Below are positions 5,605 to 11,106 of a DNA stretch of 11,106 nucleotides, piece by piece; positions within the stretch are counted from its first letter, which is position 1, and each line of letters opens with the position of its first letter. The notes under the pieces were generated by a model. That model was given only the letters and a program-made list of their open reading frames with translations. It ran no database searches and had not been told where the DNA came from. Made by a program: the position numbers and the translations under genes. The DNA comes from Methanobacteriota archaeon (lineage in GTDB: Archaea > Hydrothermarchaeota > Hydrothermarchaeia > Hydrothermarchaeales > JAADFM01), in assembly GCA_013152845.1 (NCBI GenBank), contig JAADFM010000021.1, positions 1 through 11,106 on the forward strand, in the 5' to 3' direction.

Positions 5605-6423
5605 ATGCTGAAAATGGCTCTCATCGGCTGCGGTTCCATCGGGCGCATCATAGCCGGGGCGGTCTGCCAGGGGGAGGTAAGGGCCTCCCTGGTCATGGTC
5701 CTCGACAGGGACAAAGAGGCGGCCGGGAAGGTCTGCGAGCTCCTGGAAGGAAGGCCCGCCATCGCCGGTGGGGTCGAGGAGATTCTCGCTTCCGACGCCG
5801 ATATGGTCGTGGAGGCCGCCTCGGTGGAGGCCGCAAAGGAGGTGGCCGTCCCGGTGCTGGAGAGTGGCAAGGACCTGATGCTCTTGAGCGTTGGCGCCCT
5901 GGCGGACGGTGCCTTTTACCGGCGGGTCCTCGAGGCGGCCCGGGACTCCGGGAGGAAGGTCTACATCCCCTCGGGGGCCATCGGAGGCCTGGACGCCCTC
6001 AAGTCGGCAATGGTCGCCCAGGTGGAGGAGGTGACGCTTACCACCACCAAGAACCCCAGGGGGCTGGCCGGGGCCCCCTACCTGGAGGAGCAGGGCATCG
6101 ACGCCGGGGCCATCACCGAGAAGCGGGTGGTCTTCGAGGGCAGCGCCGCCGAGGCCATCAAGGGCTTCCCGGCCAACACCAACGTGGCCGTGGCCCTGGG
6201 CGTTGCCGGAATCGGCGTGGAGAGGACCCGGGTGCGGGTGGTCGCAGACCCCGGGGCAACCAGAAACGTCCACGAGATCCATGTCAGGGGCGATTTCGGC
6301 CAGTTCACCTTCAGGGTGGAGAACCTCCCCTCGCCCCACAACCCGAAAACGAGCTATCTGGCAGGGCTTTCCGCGGTGGCCACTTTGAAGAGGTTAACCT
6401 CCCCCTTCCAGGTTGGTACTTGA
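5605..6423 (+). CDS. nadX: L-aspartate dehydrogenase, first enzyme of de novo NAD synthesis
   Basis: NadX oxidises L-aspartate to iminoaspartate with NAD(P)+, replacing the flavin enzyme NadB in many archaea. The 272-residue chain opens with a Rossmann dinucleotide-binding motif, GCGSIG (8-13). Other family marks are IPSGAIGGLDAL (121-132), TTTKNPRGLAG (146-156), FPANTNVAVALGVAG (188-202), and PHNPKTS (244-250), where the family has its conserved NPKTS near the active site. Length and layout match characterised aspartate dehydrogenases of Archaeoglobus and Thermotoga. No Shine-Dalgarno is seen; a TATA box 28 bases upstream suggests a leaderless mRNA. nadA begins 13 bases after the stop, so iminoaspartate, which is unstable, would be made alongside the enzyme that consumes it. 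A palindrome directly before the ATG suggests transcriptional control shared with pncB. Confidence 0.95.
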   Translation: MLKMALIGCGSIGRIIAGAVCQGEVRASLVMVLDRDKEAAGKVCELLEGRPAIAGGVEEILASDADMVVEAASVEAAKEVAVPVLESGKDLMLLSVGALADGAFYRRVLEAARDSGRKVYIPSGAIGGLDALKSAMVAQVEEVTLTTTKNPRGLAGAPYLEEQGIDAGAITEKRVVFEGSAAEAIKGFPANTNVAVALGVAGIGVERTRVRVVADPGATRNVHEIHVRGDFGQFTFRVENLPSPHNPKTSYLAGLSAVATLKRLTSPFQVGT

Positions 6424-6436
6424 GCGGGTTGATTCC

Positions 6437-7351
6437 ATGATTGACGCAAAGACCCTTGCGGAGATAGAAGAGCTGAAAGAGGACTGCATCATCCTGGCCC
6501 ACAACTACCAGATACCCCCCATCCAGGACGTGGCGGACTTCGTGGCCGACTCGCTGGACCTGTGCAGGTACGCCACGAAGGTGGAAAAACCCTACATCCT
6601 CTTCTGCGGGGTGGACTTCATGGCCGAATCGGCGGCCATCCTGAACCCGGACAAAACGGTCCTCATGCCCGAGCCGGCGGCCCACTGCCCCATGGCGGCC
6701 ATGCTCCCGGCAGAGAGGCTGAGGCAGGAGAAGGAGAGGCACCCGGATGCCGCGGTGGTCCTCTATATCAACACCCGGGTGGAGGCCCGGGCACTGGCAG
6801 ACGTGACCTGCACCTCGGCCAATGCCGTGAAGATATGCGCCGCCCTGGAAGAGGAGGAAATCCTCTTCGGCCCGGACAAGAACCTGGCCTGGCACGTCCA
6901 GCGCCACCTCCCGGAGAAGAGGATCATCCCGGTGCCGGCCGAGGGGCACTGCCGGGTCCACGTGAAGTTCAAAAAGGAGCATGTGGAAAGGGCCAGGAAG
7001 GAACACCCCGAGGCCGAGGTCCTCGTCCACCCCGAATGCAACCCCGAGGTCCAGCTTGAGGCCGACCACATCTGCTCCACCGAGCAGATGGCCAGGCGGG
7101 CCCGGGCGTCCGGGGCCAGGGAGTTCGTCATCGGTACCGAGACCGGCCTCTGCTACAAGCTCAAAAAAGAGAACCCCGAAAAGGAGTTCTACCCCCTCCT
7201 GGAGACGGCGGTGTGCAGGACCATGAAGAAGAACACCTGGGAGAAGTTCATGGAGGAGCTGCGGCAGCGCAGGAACGTCATAACCGTGGAGCCCGGGACC
7301 GCCGAGAGGGCCAGGAAGGCCCTGGAGCGCATGCTCGAGCTCTCCAAGTAA
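6437..7351 (+). CDS. nadA: Quinolinate synthase, [4Fe-4S] enzyme
   Basis: NadA condenses iminoaspartate with dihydroxyacetone phosphate to quinolinate, the substrate of NadC. The chain is 304 residues from the ATG at 6437, the usual length of the short three-domain NadA. The three cluster-ligating cysteines are Cys84 (EPAAHCPMA), Cys172 (EGHCRVH) and Cys260 (ETAVCRTMKK), evenly spaced by 88 residues. Substrate-binding segments AHNYQ (21-25), YINTR (110-114), TCTSANA (124-130), VHPECNP (197-203) and GTETG (233-237) are also present. A TTG at 6413 could extend the frame by eight residues into nadX, but the ATG matches the family N-terminus. It is second in an operon with nadX and followed after 12 bases by a small membrane-protein gene. 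The cluster is oxygen-sensitive, in keeping with an anaerobic lifestyle, although NadA also occurs in aerobes. Confidence 0.97.
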   Translation: MIDAKTLAEIEELKEDCIILAHNYQIPPIQDVADFVADSLDLCRYATKVEKPYILFCGVDFMAESAAILNPDKTVLMPEPAAHCPMAAMLPAERLRQEKERHPDAAVVLYINTRVEARALADVTCTSANAVKICAALEEEEILFGPDKNLAWHVQRHLPEKRIIPVPAEGHCRVHVKFKKEHVERARKEHPEAEVLVHPECNPEVQLEADHICSTEQMARRARASGAREFVIGTETGLCYKLKKENPEKEFYPLLETAVCRTMKKNTWEKFMEELRQRRNVITVEPGTAERARKALERMLELSK

Positions 7352-7363
7352 GGAGAAGGAGAG

Positions 7364-7606
7364 ATGGACCTGGACGACATCCTCTGGAGCGCGGAAAGGA
7401 CCTGGAGGCGGCTGGTCCACTGGTGGCAGCGGCTGCCCTACCAGAGCAAGGTCGCGGTCAAACTCGTACTCGGGGGCGGGGGGCTCCTACTTACGGGCTA
7501 TGGGTACCTCTTCTGGGAGCTGGGGAAACAGCCGGTCCTCACCGGGGCCCTGGGTCTGGTCTTCCTCCTGGTTTTCCTTTCAGGGGCCAGGGACGCCCTG
7601 GCGTAG
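7364..7606 (+). CDS. Small two-helix membrane protein, function unknown
   Basis: An 80-residue protein. An amphipathic, Trp/Arg-rich N-terminus (DILWSAERTWRRLVHWWQRL, residues 5-24) is followed by two hydrophobic helices, about 31-50 (with a GGGG turn at 37-40) and about 57-74. No known family is recognised. A purine-rich Shine-Dalgarno (AAGGAGAAGGAGAG) precedes the ATG and the gene follows nadA by 12 bases, so it is probably the last gene of the nadX-nadA operon. Co-transcription might suggest a link to NAD precursor handling, but with no charged or polar residues inside the helices a transporter role is not supported. It converges on the RNA methyltransferase gene with only 7 bases between the stops. 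Confidence 0.7.
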   Translation: MDLDDILWSAERTWRRLVHWWQRLPYQSKVAVKLVLGGGGLLLTGYGYLFWELGKQPVLTGALGLVFLLVFLSGARDALA

Positions 7607-7613
7607 GTGACCC

Positions 7614-8732
7614 TCACCCCCTCGCCATCTCCACCACCACCTCGCAGTGGCGGGTCTGGGGGAAGAGGTCGAAGAGGGCGCAGGACGTCATCCGGTAGCC
7701 GGCCCGGCGGAACACCGGCATCTCCTGGGCCAGCCTCTCGGGCTTGCACGAGACATAGACCACCCTCTCCGGCCCCAGGTCCACCAGGCGCCGCAGGGCC
7801 TTTGGATGCATCCCCGCCCTGGGGGGGTCCACCAGCGCATGGAGGCCCCCGGGCTCAAGATGGAGCTCGGGAATCCCCCCGGCATCCAGGAGCACGGCCT
7901 CCACGTTCCCGGCCCGGTTGAGGCGGACGTTCTCGCGGGCGGCCTCCACCGACTGGGGGTGGGACTCCACCATCACCACCTGGTCGAAAAGCCGGCTGCA
8001 GGCGATGCCGAAGACCCCAACCCCGGAATAGAGGTCCAGGAGGGTCCCGCCCTTGCCGTCCGAAAACAGACCCCGGACATACCGCACCAGGCGGTCCGCC
8101 ATCGCCGAATTGGTCTGGAAGAACCCCATGACATGGAACCTGAAGACCCCGCCGGCCAGGCGCTCCTCCAGGTACTCCTCCCCTTTAACCACCCTGTAAT
8201 CCTGGCTGATGCTCTGGTCCCTCTTTTTTGGCACATAGCCCAGGAGGACCGAATCCGCCGTACTCCCCGGGGCGAAATCCTCCACCGCCTCCTCCGCCTT
8301 CCGGACCCCGGGAGAATCCTGGTTGAGGATGAAGCTCACAGAAGAGCTGAGGGTCGGGGCCCTTATCACCGCGTACTTGAAGGTGCCGGTCTGGCTCCTC
8401 GGCTCGAAGGCGTCCACCGGGGCAGGGAAGTGGGCCCTCACCTCTCTCAAAAGCCGGTTCAACCTCTGCCTCGAGATATGGCAGTAGGGCACGTCCACCA
8501 TCCGGTCCCACCGGTTCCTCTCCCGCAGACCCAGGCCACCGGGGTGAAAGGCGAAATCCATCCGGTTCCTGTAGGCGAACTCCCTGCCGGAATGGACCTC
8601 CACCTCCTCCTGGGGCACCTCCAGGAGGCGGGAGACCTTCTCCCTCTTCGCCCGCAGCTGCTCGGCATAGGGCACGTCCTGTAGGGCACACCCGCCGCAG
8701 AATCCGAACCTCGGGCACCTGGGGTGTGGCAT
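7614..8732 (-). CDS. 23S rRNA/tRNA m5U methyltransferase of the RlmD/TrmA family, no TRAM domain
   Basis: This SAM-dependent enzyme methylates C5 of a uridine in rRNA or tRNA; archaeal relatives include the tRNA U54 methyltransferase of Pyrococcus. The 372-residue chain starts at once with the Fe-S cysteines Cys6-x5-Cys12-x2-Cys15, with the fourth ligand at Cys84 (VPYCHIS), the RlmD-type [4Fe-4S] pattern. A central RNA-binding region follows, then FFQTN (204-208), the SAM-binding DLYSGVG (233-239), DPPRAGMHP (302-310), the nucleophile Cys329 in YVSCKP, and RHCEVV (361-366) with the general-base glutamate Glu364. The N-terminal TRAM domain of bacterial RlmD is absent; an alternative start could not restore it because the upstream DNA is aroC. 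The ATG lies 3 bases after the aroC stop, implying one transcript. Whether rRNA or tRNA is the target cannot be told from the sequence. Confidence 0.88.
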   Translation of the reverse strand: MPHPRCPRFGFCGGCALQDVPYAEQLRAKREKVSRLLEVPQEEVEVHSGREFAYRNRMDFAFHPGGLGLRERNRWDRMVDVPYCHISRQRLNRLLREVRAHFPAPVDAFEPRSQTGTFKYAVIRAPTLSSSVSFILNQDSPGVRKAEEAVEDFAPGSTADSVLLGYVPKKRDQSISQDYRVVKGEEYLEERLAGGVFRFHVMGFFQTNSAMADRLVRYVRGLFSDGKGGTLLDLYSGVGVFGIACSRLFDQVVMVESHPQSVEAARENVRLNRAGNVEAVLLDAGGIPELHLEPGGLHALVDPPRAGMHPKALRRLVDLGPERVVYVSCKPERLAQEMPVFRRAGYRMTSCALFDLFPQTRHCEVVVEMARG

Positions 8733-8735
8733 GGG

Positions 8736-9830
8736 TCACAGCCTTGCCGGGCCGATGAACCCTCCCCTTAAGGCATGGTCGGCCAGCACCAGGGCCACCA
8801 TGGCCTCCAGAACCGGTACGATGCGGGGAACGATGCAGGGGTCGTGCCTGCCCTCGATTCTGATTTCGGTCTCCTCCATCCGCTCGAGGTCCACGCTCCC
8901 CTGGGGCTTCAGGATGGAGGGGGTGGGTTTCACCGCAGCCCTGAGGACGATGGGCATCCCGTTGGATATCCCGCCCTGGATGCCGCCGGAATTGTTGGTG
9001 GCGGTGCGGATTTCCCCGTCTTTGATGATGAATGGGTCGTTGTTCTCCGAGCCCAGCCTACCTGCCACGCCGAAGCCTGCGCCGATTTCCACGCCCTTGA
9101 CCGCCCCCACCGACATCACCGCCCCCGCCAAGTCGGCGTCCAGCTTGTCGAATACGGGCTCCCCCAGGCCAGGCGGGACCCCCAGGGCCACGACCTCCAC
9201 GATACCGCCCACCGAATCCCCCTCCTTCTTGAATCTCAGTATCTCCTCCTTCATCCTCCCGGCGGCCTCCGGGTCCGCACACCTGACCTCGTCCTGCCAG
9301 GCCCTCCTGATGCCGTCAATATCTATCCTGTCCCTTTCCACCCTCACCCCGTGGACCTCCACGGTATGGCCCAGGACCTCGATGCCCCTGGTGGAAAGGA
9401 GCCTCTTTGCCACCGCCCCTGCGGCCACCCGGCCCACGGTCTCCCGGCCCGAGGCCCGCCCGCCGCCGCGCCAGTCCCTGCGGCCGAACTTCTCCTGGTA
9501 GGTGAAATCGGCATGGCTCGGCCTGGGGGTGTTCCTTATGGCCTCGTACTTCGAGGGGTCCGCGTCTTTGTTCCACACCACCATGGCGATGGGGGTGCCG
9601 AGGGTCCTGCCTTCAAAGACACCAGAGAGGATCTCCACCCGGTCCTCCTCGGCCCTGGCCGTGGTCACCTCGGCCTGGCCCGGCCTGCGCCTGTCCAGCT
9701 CCTTCTGGACATCTGCCTCGGAGAGTTCCAGCCCGGCAGGGCAGCCGTCCACGACGACCCCCACCGCACCGCCGTGGGACTCGCCGAAGGTGGTGGCCCG
9801 GAACATCCTGCCAAAACATGAACCGCCCAT
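8736..9830 (-). CDS. aroC: Chorismate synthase
   Basis: AroC makes chorismate from 5-enolpyruvylshikimate-3-phosphate with reduced FMN, the last step of the shikimate pathway and the one after AroA, whose gene ends at the right edge. The 364-residue chain carries FGESHG (15-20), DRRRPGQ (46-52), RPSHADFTY (103-111), [18 protein letters not shown] (121-138), [11 protein letters not shown] (281-291) and [10 protein letters not shown] (327-336), the full set of FMN- and substrate-binding signatures. The frame is open to 9887, but the ATG at 9830 is chosen because [20 protein letters not shown] aligns with the family N-terminus and a TATA box lies 27 bases away (leaderless). It is followed at 3 bases by the RNA methyltransferase gene and diverges from the prepilin peptidase gene. 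Confidence 0.96.
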   Translation of the reverse strand: MGGSCFGRMFRATTFGESHGGAVGVVVDGCPAGLELSEADVQKELDRRRPGQAEVTTARAEEDRVEILSGVFEGRTLGTPIAMVVWNKDADPSKYEAIRNTPRPSHADFTYQEKFGRRDWRGGGRASGRETVGRVAAGAVAKRLLSTRGIEVLGHTVEVHGVRVERDRIDIDGIRRAWQDEVRCADPEAAGRMKEEILRFKKEGDSVGGIVEVVALGVPPGLGEPVFDKLDADLAGAVMSVGAVKGVEIGAGFGVAGRLGSENNDPFIIKDGEIRTATNNSGGIQGGISNGMPIVLRAAVKPTPSILKPQGSVDLERMEETEIRIEGRHDPCIVPRIVPVLEAMVALVLADHALRGGFIGPARL

Positions 9831-9834
9831 GCTG

Positions 9835-9861
9835 GTTTTTATATTATGGAACAATAAATAG
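9835..9861. promoter_or_regulatory. Divergent promoters for aroC and the prepilin peptidase gene
   Basis: In a 37-base gap, GTTTTTATATTA (9835-9846) is centred 27 bases before the plus ATG at 9868, and AATAAATAG (9853-9861, CTATTTATT on the minus strand) is centred 27 bases before the aroC ATG at 9830. The symmetrical spacing supports both starts and leaderless transcription in both directions. Confidence 0.62.
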
Positions 9862-9867
9862 GTTTTC

Positions 9868-10545
9868 ATGTTGCGCCTCCTCCTCACGCTGGCCCTCCTC
9901 CTCTATGCATCCCTTCTGGACTGGCGGCGCCGTGAGATAGACGACCGGTCCTGGATGGGGCTTGTGGGCCTGGGGTTTGCCTTCTTTGCATACGACCTCT
10001 ACACCCTCCGGAGCTGGCTCCTGGTCAAGTTTTTCGCAATCTCCGTCGGCTCCGCCCTGGTCCTGGCTGTGCTCCTGTACTATACCGGGGTGATGGGCGG
10101 GGGGGACGGCAGGATTCTAATCGGCCTCGGGGCCGTTTACCCCCTCTACCCCGCCGAGACCCTCTCGGTCTTCCCTGTCTTCGTGCTGAGTGTGTTCAGC
10201 AACGCCGTCTTCCTGGCGGCCCTCGTCCCCCTCGGGTTCTTCGCCATGAATATCAGAAGGCTAAAAGAGGTCAGGTCCCCCAGGGAGTTCCTACTCCTGT
10301 TCCTGGGATACCCAAAACGGGCCAGGGAGGTCTCGGAGTTCGAGGCCGTCATGGGAGATGAGGGGAGGTACTCCCTCTTCCTGGACGCCCGGACCGTGCA
10401 GCTCGGAAAGAAGGAGGACAGCGACGGGCTGGTCTGGGTCTCCCCTGCCATACCCTTCCTGGTCTTCATCACCCTGGGGTTCGTGCTGTCCTACCTGGGC
10501 ATCGACATCTTCACCCGGGTCCTCCTCAACTGGCCCCCGGGGTAG
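9868..10545 (+). CDS. Archaeal prepilin/preflagellin peptidase (A24, FlaK/PibD type)
   Basis: This integral membrane aspartic protease removes class III signal peptides from archaellins and type IV pilin-like proteins before assembly. The 225-residue chain has the two catalytic aspartates expected in the FlaK family: Asp18 in LLDWRRREI after the first helix, and Asp80 in the GGGD motif (77-80). Hydrophobic segments are seen at about 2-16, 30-46, 51-73, 82-95 and 99-127. A soluble loop follows (129-188) and then a last helix (about 191-213) with the motif [17 protein letters not shown], typical of archaeal members. Spacing of the two aspartates matches Methanococcus FlaK. The start fits a TATA box 27 bases upstream. 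The 117-residue protein gene follows 47 bases later. Whether it serves archaella, pili or other surface proteins cannot be told, as no such operon is in view. Confidence 0.9.
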   Translation: MLRLLLTLALLLYASLLDWRRREIDDRSWMGLVGLGFAFFAYDLYTLRSWLLVKFFAISVGSALVLAVLLYYTGVMGGGDGRILIGLGAVYPLYPAETLSVFPVFVLSVFSNAVFLAALVPLGFFAMNIRRLKEVRSPREFLLLFLGYPKRAREVSEFEAVMGDEGRYSLFLDARTVQLGKKEDSDGLVWVSPAIPFLVFITLGFVLSYLGIDIFTRVLLNWPPG

Positions 10546-10592
10546 GGGCGAATCAGAAAAATGCCCAGAGGTTAGCATTTGCCCGTTATTAG

Positions 10593-10946
10593 ATGGTGGG
10601 AAAGGACATTGCCCTGGTGGCGCTCGCCGTGGGTGTGGTGGCCCTCTATGCGGGTATTATGCTAACCATGTCCGGGGCCACGGGGAGCATGATTGACGCC
10701 CAGAGCGATGCCATGAGGGCCAGGCTCAGGGGGGAGATATCCGATGCCGAGTACACGGAGCGCTCAAAGGGCGCGGAGTATGCGTGGAGGGAGGAGGTGG
10801 CAGACCAGCTGGAGAGGCTCAAGGACAAGTTCGACGAGGTGGTGGGCATCATCGAGAAGGTCAGCCCCGAGACCAACGCCACCGGGAACCTGAGCATGGT
10901 ATCCGGAAACCTAAGCGAAGGAATCGATACCTTAAGGGGAGGATGA
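10593..10946 (+). CDS. Small single-pass membrane protein with coiled coil and N-glycosylation sequons
   Basis: A 117-residue protein of unknown family. A short N-terminal MVGK is followed by one hydrophobic helix (about 5-26). Residues 38-60 (MRARLRGEISDAEYTERSKG region) resemble the short helical SHOCT-type motif. A charged helix with coiled-coil character runs from about 61 to 90. The Asn/Ser-rich tail holds three N-x-S/T sequons within 14 residues (Asn95, Asn99, Asn106). Such sequons are glycosylated only outside the cell, so a surface-exposed C-terminal part is likely (inference). The K/G before the hydrophobic stretch is only loosely like a class III signal peptide, so a pilin-like substrate of the peptidase just upstream is possible but unproven. 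No Shine-Dalgarno and only a weak A-rich promoter element precede the ATG; it may be co-transcribed with the peptidase gene. Confidence 0.7.
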   Translation: MVGKDIALVALAVGVVALYAGIMLTMSGATGSMIDAQSDAMRARLRGEISDAEYTERSKGAEYAWREEVADQLERLKDKFDEVVGIIEKVSPETNATGNLSMVSGNLSEGIDTLRGG

Positions 10947-10948
10947 GC

Positions 10949-11106
10949 TCAGAGGGGTCGCACCCTGGCCCCGAGCGCTTCCAGTTTCTCAAAAAACTCC
11001 GGGAAGGATATCCCCACGCATTCTGCGCCTTTTATCACCGTCTCCCCTTCAGCGCAGAGCCCGGTCACCGCCAGGGCCATGGCCATCCGGTGGTCCCCGT
11101 AACTGT
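10949..11106 (-). CDS. aroA: EPSP synthase, C-terminal part (partial)
   Basis: The minus-strand frame entering from the right edge and stopping at 10951-10949 encodes 51 residues beginning SYGDHRMAMALAVTGL and ending GARVRPL. The DHRMAMALA motif, the following GETVIKGAECVGISFPEFF segment and the closing helix are the hallmark C-terminus of 3-phosphoshikimate 1-carboxyvinyltransferase, which joins shikimate-3-phosphate and phosphoenolpyruvate. The aspartate and arginine of DHR take part in substrate binding in the family. The product is the substrate of the AroC encoded at 8736-9830 on the same strand; the two genes are separated by the oppositely oriented peptidase pair. The stop is only 2 bases from that of the glycosylation-sequon protein (converging). 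The N-terminal bulk lies outside the window. Confidence 0.93.
   Translation of the reverse strand, partial: SYGDHRMAMALAVTGLCAEGETVIKGAECVGISFPEFFEKLEALGARVRPL

Noticed and set aside
5550..6440. Long plus-strand open frame overlapping nadX in another frame
   Set aside because: The product is a low-complexity Gly/Arg/Pro chain, while the nadX frame carries GCGSIG and NPKTS.
6311..7420. Minus-strand open frame of about 370 codons opposite nadA
   Set aside because: nadA on the other strand has all three cluster cysteines and substrate motifs; the antisense product resembles no protein.
9831..9887. N-terminal extension of aroC to 9887
   Set aside because: It would run through both TATA boxes and overlap the start of the divergent peptidase gene; [10 protein letters not shown] is the family start.
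1..11106. Search by eye for tRNA, rRNA, insertion sequences and attachment sites
   Set aside because: No cloverleaf, conserved rRNA core, transposase motif or flanking direct repeats were recognised; nearly all the DNA is explained by the listed genes.

Overview
The window reads as a stretch of a GC-rich archaeal chromosome, most likely from a euryarchaeon related to methanogens or Archaeoglobi. The reasons are archaeal TATA boxes about 24-30 bases before many start codons (leaderless or nearly leaderless mRNAs), a FlaK-type archaeal prepilin peptidase, an ACT-domain protein of the DUF5612 type, NadX instead of NadB as the first enzyme of NAD synthesis, and an archaeal nicotinate phosphoribosyltransferase with a C-terminal zinc ribbon. 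Finer placement would be guesswork. Genes are densely packed, and several are arranged as divergent pairs from short intergenic regions of about 35-60 bases.

Layout. Bases 1-137 hold what may be the 5' tip of a leftward gene and a divergent promoter region. Bases 138-809 encode an acylphosphatase domain fused to a hendecad-repeat coiled coil, in DNA of clearly lower GC than the rest. Bases 834-1855 (minus) hold a methylthioribose-1-phosphate isomerase (MtnA) gene whose last ~33 codons are thrown out of frame by what looks like a 4-base deletion. Divergent from it is the ACT/DUF5612 protein (1914-2567).

Bases 2564-7606 are mainly an NAD-cofactor region: nadC with an overlapping MIP18-type Fe-S assembly gene (minus), a divergent nicotinamidase (plus), a tiny Cys-rich ORF, nicotinate phosphoribosyltransferase (minus), and a divergent nadX-nadA operon followed by a small two-helix membrane protein. 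De novo synthesis (aspartate to iminoaspartate to quinolinate to NaMN by NadX, NadA, NadC) and Preiss-Handler salvage (nicotinamide to nicotinate to NaMN by PncA and PncB) therefore sit side by side. Only the NaMN adenylyltransferase and NAD synthetase steps are not seen here. A near-perfect palindrome between pncB and nadX covers the probable pncB TATA box and the nadX transcription start, and is a good candidate operator.

Bases 7614-9830 (minus) are aroC (chorismate synthase) followed 3 bases later by an RlmD/TrmA-family RNA m5U methyltransferase without a TRAM domain. Divergent from aroC are the FlaK-like peptidase (9868-10545) and a small single-pass protein with three clustered N-glycosylation sequons (10593-10946). 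The window ends inside the C-terminal part of aroA (EPSP synthase, minus). No rRNA, tRNA, CRISPR array or insertion sequence was recognised. The window is mostly ordinary core metabolism; the MtnA frameshift, the operator-like palindrome, the coiled-coil acylphosphatase and the small ORFs are what merit a second look.
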